In this document: positions 30,445 through 39,372 of the stretch, piece by piece
How the letters are laid out: every line of letters starts with the position of its first letter
Position numbering within the stretch: the stretch's first letter is position 1
From: a virus
DNA length: 45,636 nucleotides
Strand: one strand, 5' to 3'
Virus record (IMG/VR): IMGVR_UViG_3300045012_000049
Coordinates: 1 to 45,636 of that record
Notes under the pieces: model-generated
What the model was told of the DNA's origin: nothing
Databases searched by the model: none
The model's input: the letters and a program-made list of their open reading frames with translations, nothing else
Position numbers and translations under genes: made by a program

Positions 30445-30476
30445 AAAAGCCCGGACCGCTCACGCGGTGCCGGGCC
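30445..30476 (-). terminator. Intrinsic terminator after the capsid gene
   Basis: On the minus strand, GCCCGG-C-ACCGC, a GTGA loop and GCGGT-CCGGGC form an 11-bp stem with one bulge, followed by TTTT (30448-30445). It sits 23 bases after the capsid stop and before the next gene. Partial termination here would make capsid mRNA more abundant than tail mRNA. Confidence 0.75.
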
Positions 30477-30498
30477 GTTGGGGTTCGAAGGGTCAGGG

Positions 30499-31593
30499 TT
30501 AGGTCGCGTCGACCCGATAGATCATGAACGGGTGTCCGGGAGCTACGGCGTTCCTTCCGTGCGTGAGCCATTGGAGCTCTTGCGCGCGGTAGAGGATCGC
30601 GTCGAGACCGGTTGCCGAGCCCATGCCCGAGTAGAACTGGATCGCGAACGGTTCGCGGTTTTGGTAGACGACCGCGCCGAGCTGATCGGCCTTCGCGATC
30701 TGCTCGCACACGACGTAATACGTCGTGTCCGAGCCTCCGTTGGCTGCGCTGAGCTCGGGGGCTTCGATCGGCTCGCCGAATCCGTACTTTCGGATCAAGC
30801 CCTCGATGTCCTGCGAACCGCCGCCGCTCCCGGCCGCGGCCGCGATGAACTTCGCGTCCGTGGTCTCGGCCACTCGCGCCGTGAGAGCGGGCGGATGCAC
30901 GAGCAGCGTGGGCTTGAGAAAGCGCGGCGTAATGCCGTTCGGCATTTTGATCGCGCCTGCGATGTACGCGTACACCTTGTTCAGGTTGTTTCGCGCCGTC
31001 TCGATCGTCGACGCGTTCGTCACGTCGATCGGGCAAGCGCCGGGGTACCCCTGCGTGCCGCTTGCCGATCCCGTGAACCAGTTGGCGAAGGCTCCGAGCG
31101 CCGTGTTGTTCGGGTTGAACGGATGCGCGCCGGTGGCGGCGGAGCTCACGGTTTCCGTGTCGACGAAGAGGTTTTTCCCGTCGTAACACGTCGCCGTGTT
31201 CGCCTTGACCATCGACATGATTTGCTGTTGAGGCCAATAGGCGCCGAACGCGGAGATGTTCTGCACCCACTTGGTACCGACCGCGACGCCGTTACCGTCG
31301 AGGTCTTCGAATTGCTGCTTGCGTACTCGGAGCCCCTTGCCGGCGTCGCTGTTCACGATCGTCTGCTCGATCATCGACATGTCGTCGAACTTGACGTTAC
31401 CGCCCAGCCCCTGCGACTCGATGAACGCGGAGTCCTGCAACCATCCGATTACCTCCTGTTTCGACTCGGAGGTCATCATCTTGGTGAAGCGCTGGAAGTA
31501 CAGCGTCGCCAACATGCGGGCGTACTCGTTCGTCTGTTGCACCCGAAGGCGCGACTCGAAGTCGAATACGAAAGATGCGTCTACGATGGGCAT
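30499..31593 (-). CDS. Major capsid protein, Mu gpT-like
   Basis: The 364-residue protein starts with MPIVDASFVFDFESRLRVQQ and has the gpT pattern: long N-terminal helix, FGAYWPQQQIMSMVKANTAT, FVDTETVSSAATGAHPFNPN, RFLKPTLLVHPPALTARVAE and DAILYRAQELQWLTHGRNAV at the end. AAAGGAAAAG precedes ATG. It follows a protease/scaffold gene and a decoration-type gene. HK97 fold is expected. Confidence 0.88.
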   Translation of the reverse strand: MPIVDASFVFDFESRLRVQQTNEYARMLATLYFQRFTKMMTSESKQEVIGWLQDSAFIESQGLGGNVKFDDMSMIEQTIVNSDAGKGLRVRKQQFEDLDGNGVAVGTKWVQNISAFGAYWPQQQIMSMVKANTATCYDGKNLFVDTETVSSAATGAHPFNPNNTALGAFANWFTGSASGTQGYPGACPIDVTNASTIETARNNLNKVYAYIAGAIKMPNGITPRFLKPTLLVHPPALTARVAETTDAKFIAAAAGSGGGSQDIEGLIRKYGFGEPIEAPELSAANGGSDTTYYVVCEQIAKADQLGAVVYQNREPFAIQFYSGMGSATGLDAILYRAQELQWLTHGRNAVAPGHPFMIYRVDAT

Positions 31594-31616
31594 TGTCTTT
31601 TCCTTTCACGCCGGCG

Positions 31617-32051
31617 TCAGCCGGGTGCTCCGATTTCGAACGCCACGCCGTAGGTGGCCGAGACGGCGAGAATCACGCCCGCGCGCGATTGGTTCGTCGA
31701 GTTGATCGAGACCGTTTGATCGTCCGAGACGTAGCAAACGGATCCGACGTTCGCGGCGGTGATCGTCCCGTCGTTCGCGCGCCAGAGAAGCGTGCGCTCG
31801 CGAAGGAGATCGACGTTGACGGGCTGGTCGACGGAGCCGAGCGGGCCCGCCGAGGTCGCGTCTTTGTGCTCGGCGAAGATCCCGAGGAGGTACGAGTACC
31901 CCGTCCCGGAAACGGCCGTGTAGACCTTGCCGTCGGCGAGCTTGAGGAGCGCGGTCCCGCCCTTGTAGGCGAGCTGTCCGGCTTTGAGAGTGAACTGTCG
32001 ATAGCTCCACGCCTCGGAAGAGACGAGGAGATCGGCGGCGAGCGCTGTCAT
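31617..32051 (-). CDS. Capsid decoration protein, DUF2190-type (144 aa)
   Basis: The 144-residue, all-beta protein (FTLKAGQLAYKGGTALLKLA, SYLLGIFAEHKDATSAGP, VCYVSDDQTVSINSTNQSRA, ending in YGVAFEIGAPG) matches the small capsid-associated proteins that occur next to the protease and capsid genes. It likely trimerises on the capsid surface. Overlap of 4 bases with the protease gene. Confidence 0.72.
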   Translation of the reverse strand: MTALAADLLVSSEAWSYRQFTLKAGQLAYKGGTALLKLADGKVYTAVSGTGYSYLLGIFAEHKDATSAGPLGSVDQPVNVDLLRERTLLWRANDGTITAANVGSVCYVSDDQTVSINSTNQSRAGVILAVSATYGVAFEIGAPG

Positions 32052-32839
32052 TGTCCGATCCCTTTCTGGTTGGCGTGAACGCGTTGCAGCGCTTCCGTTT
32101 CGGTCGCGCCCTTCTTCTGTTCGGCGGCGAGCGAGGCGAGGTAGCGCTTTGCGTCCTCGGGCGTCGCGTTCGGGTTCATCTGGAACTTGCGATCCGCGCT
32201 CTCACGCGTGAACCACGTCTCCTTGGGCATCGTGCCCATCTTGCGATCGAGGAACGTGGCGAGCGAAATCGCGTTGCCGCCTTCATCGATGACGGTCTGC
32301 TTCGACGTCTCGGCGGTGCCGCTGCGCGTGTTCTCGTCGCCCTTGCCGAGCGTGTGCACGGCGGTGCCCGCGGCGGCGAAGTTCTCGAGGACGCTCGCGT
32401 GATGTCGCTTCACGACGCGCGAGAGTTGCTCGAGCGAAAAGTCGGCGTAGGTCGCCCGGTCGCCCTCGGGAAGCGCGGCGAGAATGAGATCGCGCTGCGC
32501 TTTCTCCTCGGCGGCCTTTTTGCCCGCTTCGAACTTCGTGAGCGCGGACGCGGCGATCGACTCTGCTTTCTTCTCGTCGTCGTCGGCGCTCGCCTTCTTC
32601 TCTTCCTTCTTTTCGGGAGGCGGAGGCTCGGCGGCTTTCTTCTCTTCCTTCTTCTCCTCGCCGTCGGAAGCCTTCTTCTCTTCCTTCTTCGGCTCGTCCT
32701 TCTTCTCGCCCTCGTCGGGGAACGCCGCCGCGAACTTCGCGCGGATCGCCTTGCTGAGCGCGGCTTTCTTGCTCTCGTCCTTTTGCTCGCCGAAAGCGGC
32801 GATGCACTCGGCAAGAGACATCTTGTCGTAGTCTTCCAT
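32048..32839 (-). CDS. Scaffold from in-frame internal start, Mu gpZ-like (263 aa)
   Basis: ATG 32837-32839 (MEDYDKMSLAECIAAFG) lies in the protease frame at the domain border and has GGAG 6 bases upstream. In Mu, gene Z is a scaffold made from an internal start of gene I, so a free scaffold chain is expected here too. The product would hold the acidic KKDEPKKEEKK repeats and the C-terminal helices without the protease. Confidence 0.6.
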   Translation of the reverse strand: MEDYDKMSLAECIAAFGEQKDESKKAALSKAIRAKFAAAFPDEGEKKDEPKKEEKKASDGEEKKEEKKAAEPPPPEKKEEKKASADDDEKKAESIAASALTKFEAGKKAAEEKAQRDLILAALPEGDRATYADFSLEQLSRVVKRHHASVLENFAAAGTAVHTLGKGDENTRSGTAETSKQTVIDEGGNAISLATFLDRKMGTMPKETWFTRESADRKFQMNPNATPEDAKRYLASLAAEQKKGATETEALQRVHANQKGIGQ

Positions 32840-33382
32840 TGTCTTCTCCGTGCTCGAGGTTGCGAGCGTTGTGACGTCCCACGTTGCGGGGTTGTTCGTG
32901 ACGGCCATGTTGAGGAGCCGCGCGATCTCGCCCGTCTTCTTTTTGGTCTCGTATGCCGGTGAGAAGTATTTCCACTCGGGAACGCTCTTCGTGAAGCCCG
33001 AGCGAACGGCGTCCGTCCACTCCACGTTCACGGCCCACAGGTTCCCGTTGCGAACTTCGATGTCGAACCATCCGACGGCTTTGTGATTCTCCGGCGGAGC
33101 TTTCTCGTTCAGCGACATGTGGTCGACGTCGATCGAGAAACGATTTTTGCGCGCGGCTGCCGAAGCGATCAGGGTCTTGGCGCTTTCCTTCGTGAAGAAG
33201 TGTTCGCCGTGGTCCGTGATGTTGCTGCCCTCGTGCCAGATCAGGAACGCCGTCGGAACGCCGTCTTCGGAGCGCTCGACGTCGCTCGAAGCGCTGATCG
33301 TCATCGTGTGGAGATCGCGCTTCGCATCGTCGGAGGCCTTTGCGACGATCAGAGCGTAGGAGGCGACGCTTCCTAATCTCAT
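32048..33382 (-). CDS. Head maturation protease with C-terminal scaffold, Mu gpI-like (444 aa)
   Basis: Residues ~40-180 are the Mu I-type protease: FLIWHEGSNITDHGEHFFTK, then DVDH88MSLNEKAPPENH with the candidate catalytic His, and VPEWKYFSPAYETK with S121. From ~185 the chain is scaffold-like: acidic and Lys/Glu-rich repeats (KKDEPKKEEKKAS, GEEKKEEKKAAEP) and a helical end. The protease cuts scaffold and capsid during maturation. Confidence 0.87.
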   Translation of the reverse strand: MRLGSVASYALIVAKASDDAKRDLHTMTISASSDVERSEDGVPTAFLIWHEGSNITDHGEHFFTKESAKTLIASAAARKNRFSIDVDHMSLNEKAPPENHKAVGWFDIEVRNGNLWAVNVEWTDAVRSGFTKSVPEWKYFSPAYETKKKTGEIARLLNMAVTNNPATWDVTTLATSSTEKTMEDYDKMSLAECIAAFGEQKDESKKAALSKAIRAKFAAAFPDEGEKKDEPKKEEKKASDGEEKKEEKKAAEPPPPEKKEEKKASADDDEKKAESIAASALTKFEAGKKAAEEKAQRDLILAALPEGDRATYADFSLEQLSRVVKRHHASVLENFAAAGTAVHTLGKGDENTRSGTAETSKQTVIDEGGNAISLATFLDRKMGTMPKETWFTRESADRKFQMNPNATPEDAKRYLASLAAEQKKGATETEALQRVHANQKGIGQ

Positions 33383-34791
33383 GCCGCGATCCTCACTCTT
33401 TCGATGCGCTCGAGCACGCTACGGAGCTCGTGCACCGTTGCCATGACCGCGGCACGCGCTTCAGTCTGATCTTGCGGCTCGTTTTCGGGCGGGAGCTCTT
33501 TCTCCGCGTCGAGCGGCGTCCCGTCGAGGCGTTGCAGCGGGACGCCTTGCTGCGTGGCGAGCTCGCGCGCGTCGATGCGCATCCCGTACACTTGGAGCGC
33601 CTCGTTTGCGGCGCCTAGCGCCTCGCCGAACGTCTTGAGCGCTTCCCCGTCCGCTTTGAGATCCTTCGGCGGCTTCGTATCCCACGCGATGATCGACATG
33701 ACGTCGAGCGCGTCGATCCCGAAGTGAGCGACAACCCATTGCGGGAGCACCTGCGTGTTGATCGTGTGCGCGAGACCCTCGGCGGTTGAATCGATGAGGT
33801 CGGAGCGGATCGACTTGTGAATGTCCGCGTTGGCGAAGCCGGCGCCGCCGTCGGTCGTGACGGTTTGCCCGGCGATCGCGATCATCATCTCGCGCTCGGA
33901 GCGATCGATCGTCTCGCCGAACGATTCATACCCGCGGCCGTTCGATTCAATGATCTTCACGTCCCAGCCGGGCGGGAGCTCGAAACACTGGTTGATGCCC
34001 CACGCGATGAGCTGGTCGAGCATCCCGCCGCGCTGCGCGACGGTTGCGCCTTGCGGCGACACGGCCGCACGTGCGGGGTTCGCGAGCTTCGCCTCCCAAT
34101 TCGCGCGATGGAGCCTCGCGTGGGACTTGTCGATCCAAGCTTGCCCAAGGGCACGCCAAAGCGAGTTGCGCCACGGGGCGACGCGGCCCGCCGGCGTGTG
34201 AAGAACCCAGCGTCCATCACCCGGCGTGATCGGGAGCAAGCCGACGATCGAGTTGTAATACCAACGCGACTCGTTCCACCTGTAGACCAGGTGTTGTGGG
34301 TCGAGCCGCACGAGCACGGGGAAGTTGCGACCCTTGACGGGCACGAGCTCGCCGATCGCGACGCCGAGGTCGATCCCGTCCTTCGCGAGGAGCGCAAGCT
34401 CTGACTTCGGGCACATGTCGTCGAAGACGCCGCGCGTACCCTCGCGCCCCTCGAGGCGTTGGCACATGTCGGCGCGCCCGTAGAAGCGCTTCGGGAGTCT
34501 CACGAGCCCGTCGGTTCGCGTCGACATGAGGCCGGCGAGAACGCCGTCGCCGAGGAACGCCTGACAGAGGAGCGCGGCGGGTTGGAGCTCTCCGTTGTCC
34601 GCGGCGCCTTGCGCGCTCTCGAGATCGGCGAGGTACCACTTGAGCTTCGTGATCGAGAGCGGATAGAGGTTCCCGCCGAAGGCCTTGCGCACTTCTTCGA
34701 TCGTCTTGTCGCCGATCGTCGGGAGCGCCGACGGCGGAGCCTCGTACGTCGAGATCCCGAGGAGCGCCGCGACTGATTCACGCCAGCCCAT
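33379..34791 (-). CDS. Portal protein, DUF935/Mu gp29-like (470 aa)
   Basis: ATG 34789-34791 overlaps the terminase stop (TGATG). The protein shows the DUF935 order: DGVLAGLMSTRTDGLVRLPK, DGIDLGVAIGELVPV, VLVRLDPQHLVYRWNES, RVAPWRNSLWRALGQAWIDK, WDVKIIESNGRGYESFGETI and AIAGQTVTTDGGAGFANADI. The C terminus is an acidic, Pro-rich tail. It forms the dodecameric DNA channel. Confidence 0.9.
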   Translation of the reverse strand: MGWRESVAALLGISTYEAPPSALPTIGDKTIEEVRKAFGGNLYPLSITKLKWYLADLESAQGAADNGELQPAALLCQAFLGDGVLAGLMSTRTDGLVRLPKRFYGRADMCQRLEGREGTRGVFDDMCPKSELALLAKDGIDLGVAIGELVPVKGRNFPVLVRLDPQHLVYRWNESRWYYNSIVGLLPITPGDGRWVLHTPAGRVAPWRNSLWRALGQAWIDKSHARLHRANWEAKLANPARAAVSPQGATVAQRGGMLDQLIAWGINQCFELPPGWDVKIIESNGRGYESFGETIDRSEREMMIAIAGQTVTTDGGAGFANADIHKSIRSDLIDSTAEGLAHTINTQVLPQWVVAHFGIDALDVMSIIAWDTKPPKDLKADGEALKTFGEALGAANEALQVYGMRIDARELATQQGVPLQRLDGTPLDAEKELPPENEPQDQTEARAAVMATVHELRSVLERIERVRIAA

Positions 34792-36425
34792 CAGCGGTTC
34801 CCTCGCCAAGCGTTTTCGGCGGCGTACGGATCCATCCGTGGCACTCGGCGCGTTGCCGCGGCCGCGGCCTCTTGCGCGTTCGCCGCGACGTTGCGCGCGA
34901 CGATGGCTTCAACGTTGTCGGGTTCCCAGCACGCGAGGCAAAGCGCGTCGAAGCTGTCCGGCGAGCGCCCGAGGATCTTGCGCAGCGTGTCTTTGTCCGT
35001 CGCCTTCGCGCGGCCGCTCGGCGTCCCGTGCCACTCGGGCGCGTGGAGTTCTTGCTGTAGCTTCGGGTCGGGCGGGATGGCTCCGCCAGCCTTGACCCAC
35101 TCTTCGCATGCGGCGAAGAGCTCATCACGCACGCGGTCGAAGCGATCCGGCGCGCGCTGCGCACGGTGCCCGGCGTGGATCCCTACGACCGTCATCTCGC
35201 GCGCGTTGTCGGTGCTCGAGGCGGCCCACGACGCAATGTGCGCGTACGTCGCGAAGCCAAACGCCTCGGCGTCGATGGCGATGCGTGGCGGCTCGCGATC
35301 GCTGTACCCCTCGGCGAGCTCCAAGAGGTGAGCGCGGAGGTTCACGAGCAAGCCAGCGACCGTGATCGAGCGGTAGCGCGCGATCCTCACGACTTTCTTC
35401 CCGCGGCGGAAGACGCACACGGTTTCGTCTCCGTTCGGGCCCGAGCCCGCAACGTCGATCCCGCCTCGAAGCTCGCCCGTTGCCGGCGTCTCTTCGTAGC
35501 GATCGACGGCTTCGTTGATCTGGTGAATCGTGAGCATCTTCCGCTCTTCGTTCGTCGGAAACTGCCCAAGGACGCGGACCTTGTAATCGAGCGAGTCTTC
35601 GCCCCAAGCCGCCTTGCGCGCCTCGCACCACTCGCGAGTCGCGAGACCCGGGACGAGCATTTCGCCGCTGATCGCGTTCGGCGTTTCCGTCGACGCGACG
35701 CTGAGCGTTTTCCACTCGCCGCCGTTTTCGATTTGTTCCGAGGGTTGGAAGACGTCGAAGAACTTCCCCGTCGTGCGCGTCGGGTTCGAGGTCAGAACCA
35801 TCTTCCCGCCGCCGGCGAGGTTGCCTTCGAAGGCGGCGAAGAGCGTCTCCGCGCACCCGCTCGCCTCGTCGACGAGGTAGAGCACTGCAACGCCCGACGT
35901 GCCCGCGACGGCTTCGGCCTCGCGCGCGGAGAGCCCGACGATCTCGCGGAGGTCGGGCGCGATCAGCCCGGTCTTCGCGTGCTCCGCCGGTCGGCAGTCG
36001 AGCGGGATGCCCGAGCGACGGATGACGAGCACGAGCTCACGCCACAGCACCTTGTCGACTTGCCGCTCGGCGCTCGACGTGAAGAGCACGCGGGCGTCGA
36101 CGCGGGTGCAGAACCACCAAAGCGCGAGCCATACGTCGACGCGCGACTTGCCGACCTTGTGACCCGACTTGATCGCGACGTGATTGCAGTCGCGCACCGC
36201 CTCGAGGATCTCGATCTGCTTTGCGGTCGGGGAGTCTCCGAGGATCTCTTCGACGAAACCGACCGGGTCGTTCGCGTATCGGAGATCGGGCCAGCGCTTG
36301 CCGGCGATGCTCTCGAGCGCCTCGGCGAGGTCGAGCGCGAGCGACGGCTCCCGTCGTCGGGCATACGTTCCGCCCCGCGTCCGATGACGCGGCGAAAGCG
36401 ACTCATGGACGCCGGCTTGGCTCAC
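34791..36425 (-). CDS. Terminase large subunit
   Basis: Walker A at residues ~87-94 (SGHKVGKS), Walker B with catalytic Glu at ~181-188 (VLYLVDEA) and SNP-T coupling motif (LTSNPTRTTG) give the ATPase. D324 (GGIDVAGSG), D384 (IAIDAEAFG) and an Asp near PDSFDALCL give the RNase H-like nuclease. The start is uncertain: GTG 36423-36425 is chosen, GTG 36467 is an alternative, and neither has a clear ribosome site. It packages DNA into the prohead with the small subunit. Confidence 0.9.
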   Translation of the reverse strand: MSQAGVHESLSPRHRTRGGTYARRREPSLALDLAEALESIAGKRWPDLRYANDPVGFVEEILGDSPTAKQIEILEAVRDCNHVAIKSGHKVGKSRVDVWLALWWFCTRVDARVLFTSSAERQVDKVLWRELVLVIRRSGIPLDCRPAEHAKTGLIAPDLREIVGLSAREAEAVAGTSGVAVLYLVDEASGCAETLFAAFEGNLAGGGKMVLTSNPTRTTGKFFDVFQPSEQIENGGEWKTLSVASTETPNAISGEMLVPGLATREWCEARKAAWGEDSLDYKVRVLGQFPTNEERKMLTIHQINEAVDRYEETPATGELRGGIDVAGSGPNGDETVCVFRRGKKVVRIARYRSITVAGLLVNLRAHLLELAEGYSDREPPRIAIDAEAFGFATYAHIASWAASSTDNAREMTVVGIHAGHRAQRAPDRFDRVRDELFAACEEWVKAGGAIPPDPKLQQELHAPEWHGTPSGRAKATDKDTLRKILGRSPDSFDALCLACWEPDNVEAIVARNVAANAQEAAAAATRRVPRMDPYAAENAWRGNR

Positions 36426-36555
36426 CCGTGCAGAGGTACACCGCAAGGCTTGCGGAGCGCCGCGCACAAACTTGCAATGCGTGGTGCAACTTTGACACCG
36501 CCCCGCATTCGAGCGGGCTTGCCCCTAGGACGCGCGATTGCATTCCGGGGGCGGA
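36426..36555 (-). other. 130-base gap between terminase genes
   Basis: A short hairpin, CCCGC-ATTCGA-GCGGG (36502-36517), is the only structure seen. The longer candidate start of the large subunit (GTG 36467) would cover part of the gap. It might hold a leader for the large subunit or a pac site, but no direct evidence supports either. Confidence 0.3.
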
Positions 36556-37146
36556 CTACCCCCCAAGCTCCGCCGATCGGAGCGCCTCCACTACGGCGCC
36601 CGCCGCCTCCGGGTGCCCGCGAAGCGCCTCGAGGAGGGTTCGCTTCATCCGAGCCCATGCCGAGAGGCCGATCAGCATCGCGAGCTGTTCCCGCTCGTCG
36701 AGCGAGGTCTGAACCTGAAAATAGAGCCCGGCGACCGTTTGCAACATGGCGACTTGTTCCTTCGGCGTCGCCGCGGCGAAGTCGCCCGTCCGCGTGCGGA
36801 GCTCTTCGAGCTTCTCCGCAAGGATCTCCCGAAGGATCTCGCCGGCGGTACGCGCCTTGCCGTCTTGCCTCGCCTTCGCCTTCGGTTCGAGCGCGTTCAC
36901 GCGGGGCACTTCCCACGCGCCCGCCTCGATCCGGTAGAGCGCGGCGATCTCCTCGCGTTGCTTCGGCGTCGGTCGTGTCTCCGCGCCGATCCATCGCCCG
37001 ACCGTCGACGGCTCGATCTCGAGGTCGTCGGCGATCCGCTTGTTCGTGAGCCCGAGGCGCGCGAGACGGTAGGAGCCTTCCGAACGTTTCAGCCCGCGCT
37101 TGTTCTTCGGAGGCTTCGGTTTCTCGACGCGCGCGACCATCATCAT
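36556..37146 (-). CDS. Terminase small subunit (HTH, 196 aa)
   Basis: After a basic N terminus (KPKPPKNKRGLKR), a helix-turn-helix SYRLARLGLTNKRIADDLEI, with EPSTVGRWIG as recognition helix, binds DNA. The helical body and the C-terminal WARMKRTLLEALRGHPEAAG region are oligomerisation-type. It lies directly upstream of the large subunit. Three ATG codons in tandem (37146, 37143, 37140) compete; the first overlaps the previous stop. Confidence 0.75.
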   Translation of the reverse strand: MMMVARVEKPKPPKNKRGLKRSEGSYRLARLGLTNKRIADDLEIEPSTVGRWIGAETRPTPKQREEIAALYRIEAGAWEVPRVNALEPKAKARQDGKARTAGEILREILAEKLEELRTRTGDFAAATPKEQVAMLQTVAGLYFQVQTSLDEREQLAMLIGLSAWARMKRTLLEALRGHPEAAGAVVEALRSAELGG

Positions 37147-38036
37147 TCGCCCGACGCTTGGAGCCGATGAAAGAAGCGCCGATACGGAAGCGGGCAAACG
37201 TCCTTCGCAATCTCGCGGGCGATCTCCGCGCCAAGCTCACGATCACGCAGCATGATCGGCGCGTGCATGTGAACCCCATGCCCGGGTGCGTAGAACATCC
37301 CGAGATGGATCGGCGGCTTCGCCCAATGGTCGGGGCTGTTCCAGACGATCTTGTGATCGGTGCGCCTCGCGTCTTCCCACGTGACTTGCGACGATCGGTA
37401 TAGGTGCGCGTCGTAGCCCTCATTCGTCGACGGGAGCGAGAGATCGTGATCGATGATCGTTGGGATCGGGTGCCAGATCTTGATCCCGCGCGTCATACAG
37501 AAGAGCGCGATCAGGTTGTCCTCGCTGCGCGTGAACGAATTTAGCGCGCTGCAATCGTACGCGCCGGCGACGAGCTCGTTCGCTCGAAAGCTTTGGAAGT
37601 CGAGCGCGACGTCGCGCCGCATCGCGAAGCCTTGCCCGACGAGTCCGTCGACCGTTGTGTAGGCGACCTCGCCGGCGGCGAAGAGCGTCCGTGCCGCGGG
37701 GAGGCCGGCGTGGAAACAGATCACCTTTGCGCCGCTCCCGTCGAGCATCGCGATCATGGTTTCCCAAAAGAGCTTCGTTCCAGGCGTGCGCTGATCGTCT
37801 TGCGTGACGAAGAAGACGTCCGCGTCGGTCGTCGCGAACCATCGAAACTGATCTTCCTGCCAGATCCACGACGGCCCGCGGATCGTCTCTTCGTGGTACG
37901 GGCCAACCGGCGTTGTGGAGTCTTCGATTTCGCTACTGCCAGGCGCGTCGACGCCGAGCGATTCGCGAAGGCGCTTGATCGTTTCGGCGCGCTCGGGGAT
38001 CCACGGCGCGTGCACCACTGACGTTGCGATCTTCAT
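37143..38036 (-). CDS. GT-A type glycosyltransferase-like protein (297 aa)
   Basis: The protein opens with a strand MKIATSVVHAPWIPERAETI. Residues 67-81 (FATTDADVFFVTQDD) carry the D71-A-D73 motif that binds nucleotide-sugar and metal in GT-A enzymes. RSEDNLIALFCMTRGIKIWH and PTIIDHD give the acceptor-side strands. It is coupled to two SAM-transferase-like genes upstream. A virion- or host-glycan-modifying role is likely. Alternatively it may glycosylate DNA bases. Confidence 0.7.
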   Translation of the reverse strand: MKIATSVVHAPWIPERAETIKRLRESLGVDAPGSSEIEDSTTPVGPYHEETIRGPSWIWQEDQFRWFATTDADVFFVTQDDQRTPGTKLFWETMIAMLDGSGAKVICFHAGLPAARTLFAAGEVAYTTVDGLVGQGFAMRRDVALDFQSFRANELVAGAYDCSALNSFTRSEDNLIALFCMTRGIKIWHPIPTIIDHDLSLPSTNEGYDAHLYRSSQVTWEDARRTDHKIVWNSPDHWAKPPIHLGMFYAPGHGVHMHAPIMLRDRELGAEIAREIAKDVCPLPYRRFFHRLQASGE

Positions 38037-38668
38037 GTCGACCTCGTGAGATTGTTCGCTGCCCATTGCCTCCACGCCGCAGCCTCCGTTGCGTCGTGGA
38101 TCTGCGGCCTCGCGCTCCACACCGTTCCGTCGACGGCGAAGTCCGTCCACTCGTGCCGCGCTCGCGCTTCGTCGACGGCTTTCACGACGCCCGGCGCATC
38201 GCTCGTGTAGTCGTGCCCGCAAATCATCCCGCCCGGCTTCACCTTGGGAAGCCACAGGCGAATGTCATCCTTTGCCGCTTCGAACGAGTGATCCGCATCG
38301 ATGAAGACGAAGTCGAAGTAGCCGTCGTCGAATAGGCGCACGGCTCGCTCCGAGCTCGCGCGCACAAATCGGATCATGTCGAGCTCCTCGGGCAAGGTGT
38401 GCCGAAAGAGATCGCGCGAGATCTGAACCCAGCCGGGCGCCCACTCGTCGACGCCCCAAAGCTCGACGCCGCCTTTGTTCTCGCGGCGGAGGCGCTGCGC
38501 GAGAAATGCGAGCGAGCGACCTCGGGCGACGCCGAGCTCGAGGAAGCGCGCGGTGTAAGAGCAGTCGCGCGCGAGGCGGTCATACCAGGGAAGAATGTCG
38601 TCGCTGTAGCCTTCAAGCTCGGGCCGCCACGCTTTCGACTGCGCGATCGTCATCGTGATCTCGCTCAT
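38033..38668 (-). CDS. Class I SAM methyltransferase-like protein A (211 aa)
   Basis: TARFLELGVARGRSLAFLAQ is the SAM-binding loop (ELGxxxGxS). FVFIDADHSFEAAKDDIRLW with VKPGGMICGHDY is the typical post-core of the Methyltransf_24/CmcI-type enzymes, where the acidic residues may bind metal. Members methylate sugars or small molecules. It resembles 39970-40605 in the same segment (FVFxDxDH, PKVKxGGxxxGHDY, PGVVxAV), a paralogue. Confidence 0.75.
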   Translation of the reverse strand: MSEITMTIAQSKAWRPELEGYSDDILPWYDRLARDCSYTARFLELGVARGRSLAFLAQRLRRENKGGVELWGVDEWAPGWVQISRDLFRHTLPEELDMIRFVRASSERAVRLFDDGYFDFVFIDADHSFEAAKDDIRLWLPKVKPGGMICGHDYTSDAPGVVKAVDEARARHEWTDFAVDGTVWSARPQIHDATEAAAWRQWAANNLTRST

Positions 38669-39372
38669 CGTCGCCCCCACACTTGGAACTTCGCGCCGGC
38701 GGCGAAGGGTTGGAAGCCGCGCGTGTCGAGCGCGTGAGCGGCGCCCGCGAAGCGCGAGCCGTGCCTCACGTCGACGAAGACGAGCTTCACGCCCGCCCAA
38801 TCGATCGGCATGAGGATCATGTCCGCCTCTACATCGGCGCTCTCTGCCTCGAAGTGCACCGCGTCGACGGCGATCCCTGGAACCTTGACCTTGATGTCGC
38901 CCATGGCGGCCGCAAGCTCCGAGCGCTTCGCGTCGACGAGCGCGCGGACCTCTTCGTAGAACGCCGCGAGCTCGATCGTTCGGCACGTCGAGCCCGGCGG
39001 CCCGTTGATCGCGCACATCTTCGCCTTGTCCTCGTCGGGTTGGATCATGTCGACCCACGCGTACGGGAAGCGCGAGTAGAGCCACGCCGCGAACGCCCCG
39101 CTTCCCGGCGCGAGGTCGAGCACGGTTCGGATGTGCGGCTCGTTCTGCTCGCGCGGGAAGTCGTACCGCCCGGCGAGGATCGCGAGCGTCTCGTCGACCT
39201 CTTCGAACGATGCAAGGATCTCCGTTGCGGGGTACTGCGTGAACGAGAGCGAGCCAATCGCCGCGCCGAGACTTCCGATGATCGCCGCGCGATCTAGTCG
39301 CACGAAGCGCAGCCCGGGTTTGCGATCGATCCCGAGTTGCGGCGGTTCGATCAGTTTGCTGATCCCTCTCAT
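38665..39372 (-). CDS. Rossmann-type methyltransferase-like protein (235 aa)
   Basis: TVLDLAPGSGAFAAWLYSRF (residues ~83-102) is a SAM-binding motif I, and AYAWVDMIQPDEDKAKMC provides a following acidic strand. DMILMPIDWAGVKLVFVDVR fits the core strands. The N-terminal 80 residues are an extra helical part with FEEVDETLAILAGRYDF. Substrate unknown. It is coupled on both sides by 4-base overlaps. Confidence 0.55.
   Translation of the reverse strand: MRGISKLIEPPQLGIDRKPGLRFVRLDRAAIIGSLGAAIGSLSFTQYPATEILASFEEVDETLAILAGRYDFPREQNEPHIRTVLDLAPGSGAFAAWLYSRFPYAWVDMIQPDEDKAKMCAINGPPGSTCRTIELAAFYEEVRALVDAKRSELAAAMGDIKVKVPGIAVDAVHFEAESADVEADMILMPIDWAGVKLVFVDVRHGSRFAGAAHALDTRGFQPFAAGAKFQVWGRR

Noticed and set aside
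36426-36555. pac site between the terminase genes
   Set aside because: Only a weak 5-bp hairpin is visible and there are no repeated binding sites, so the position alone does not support it.
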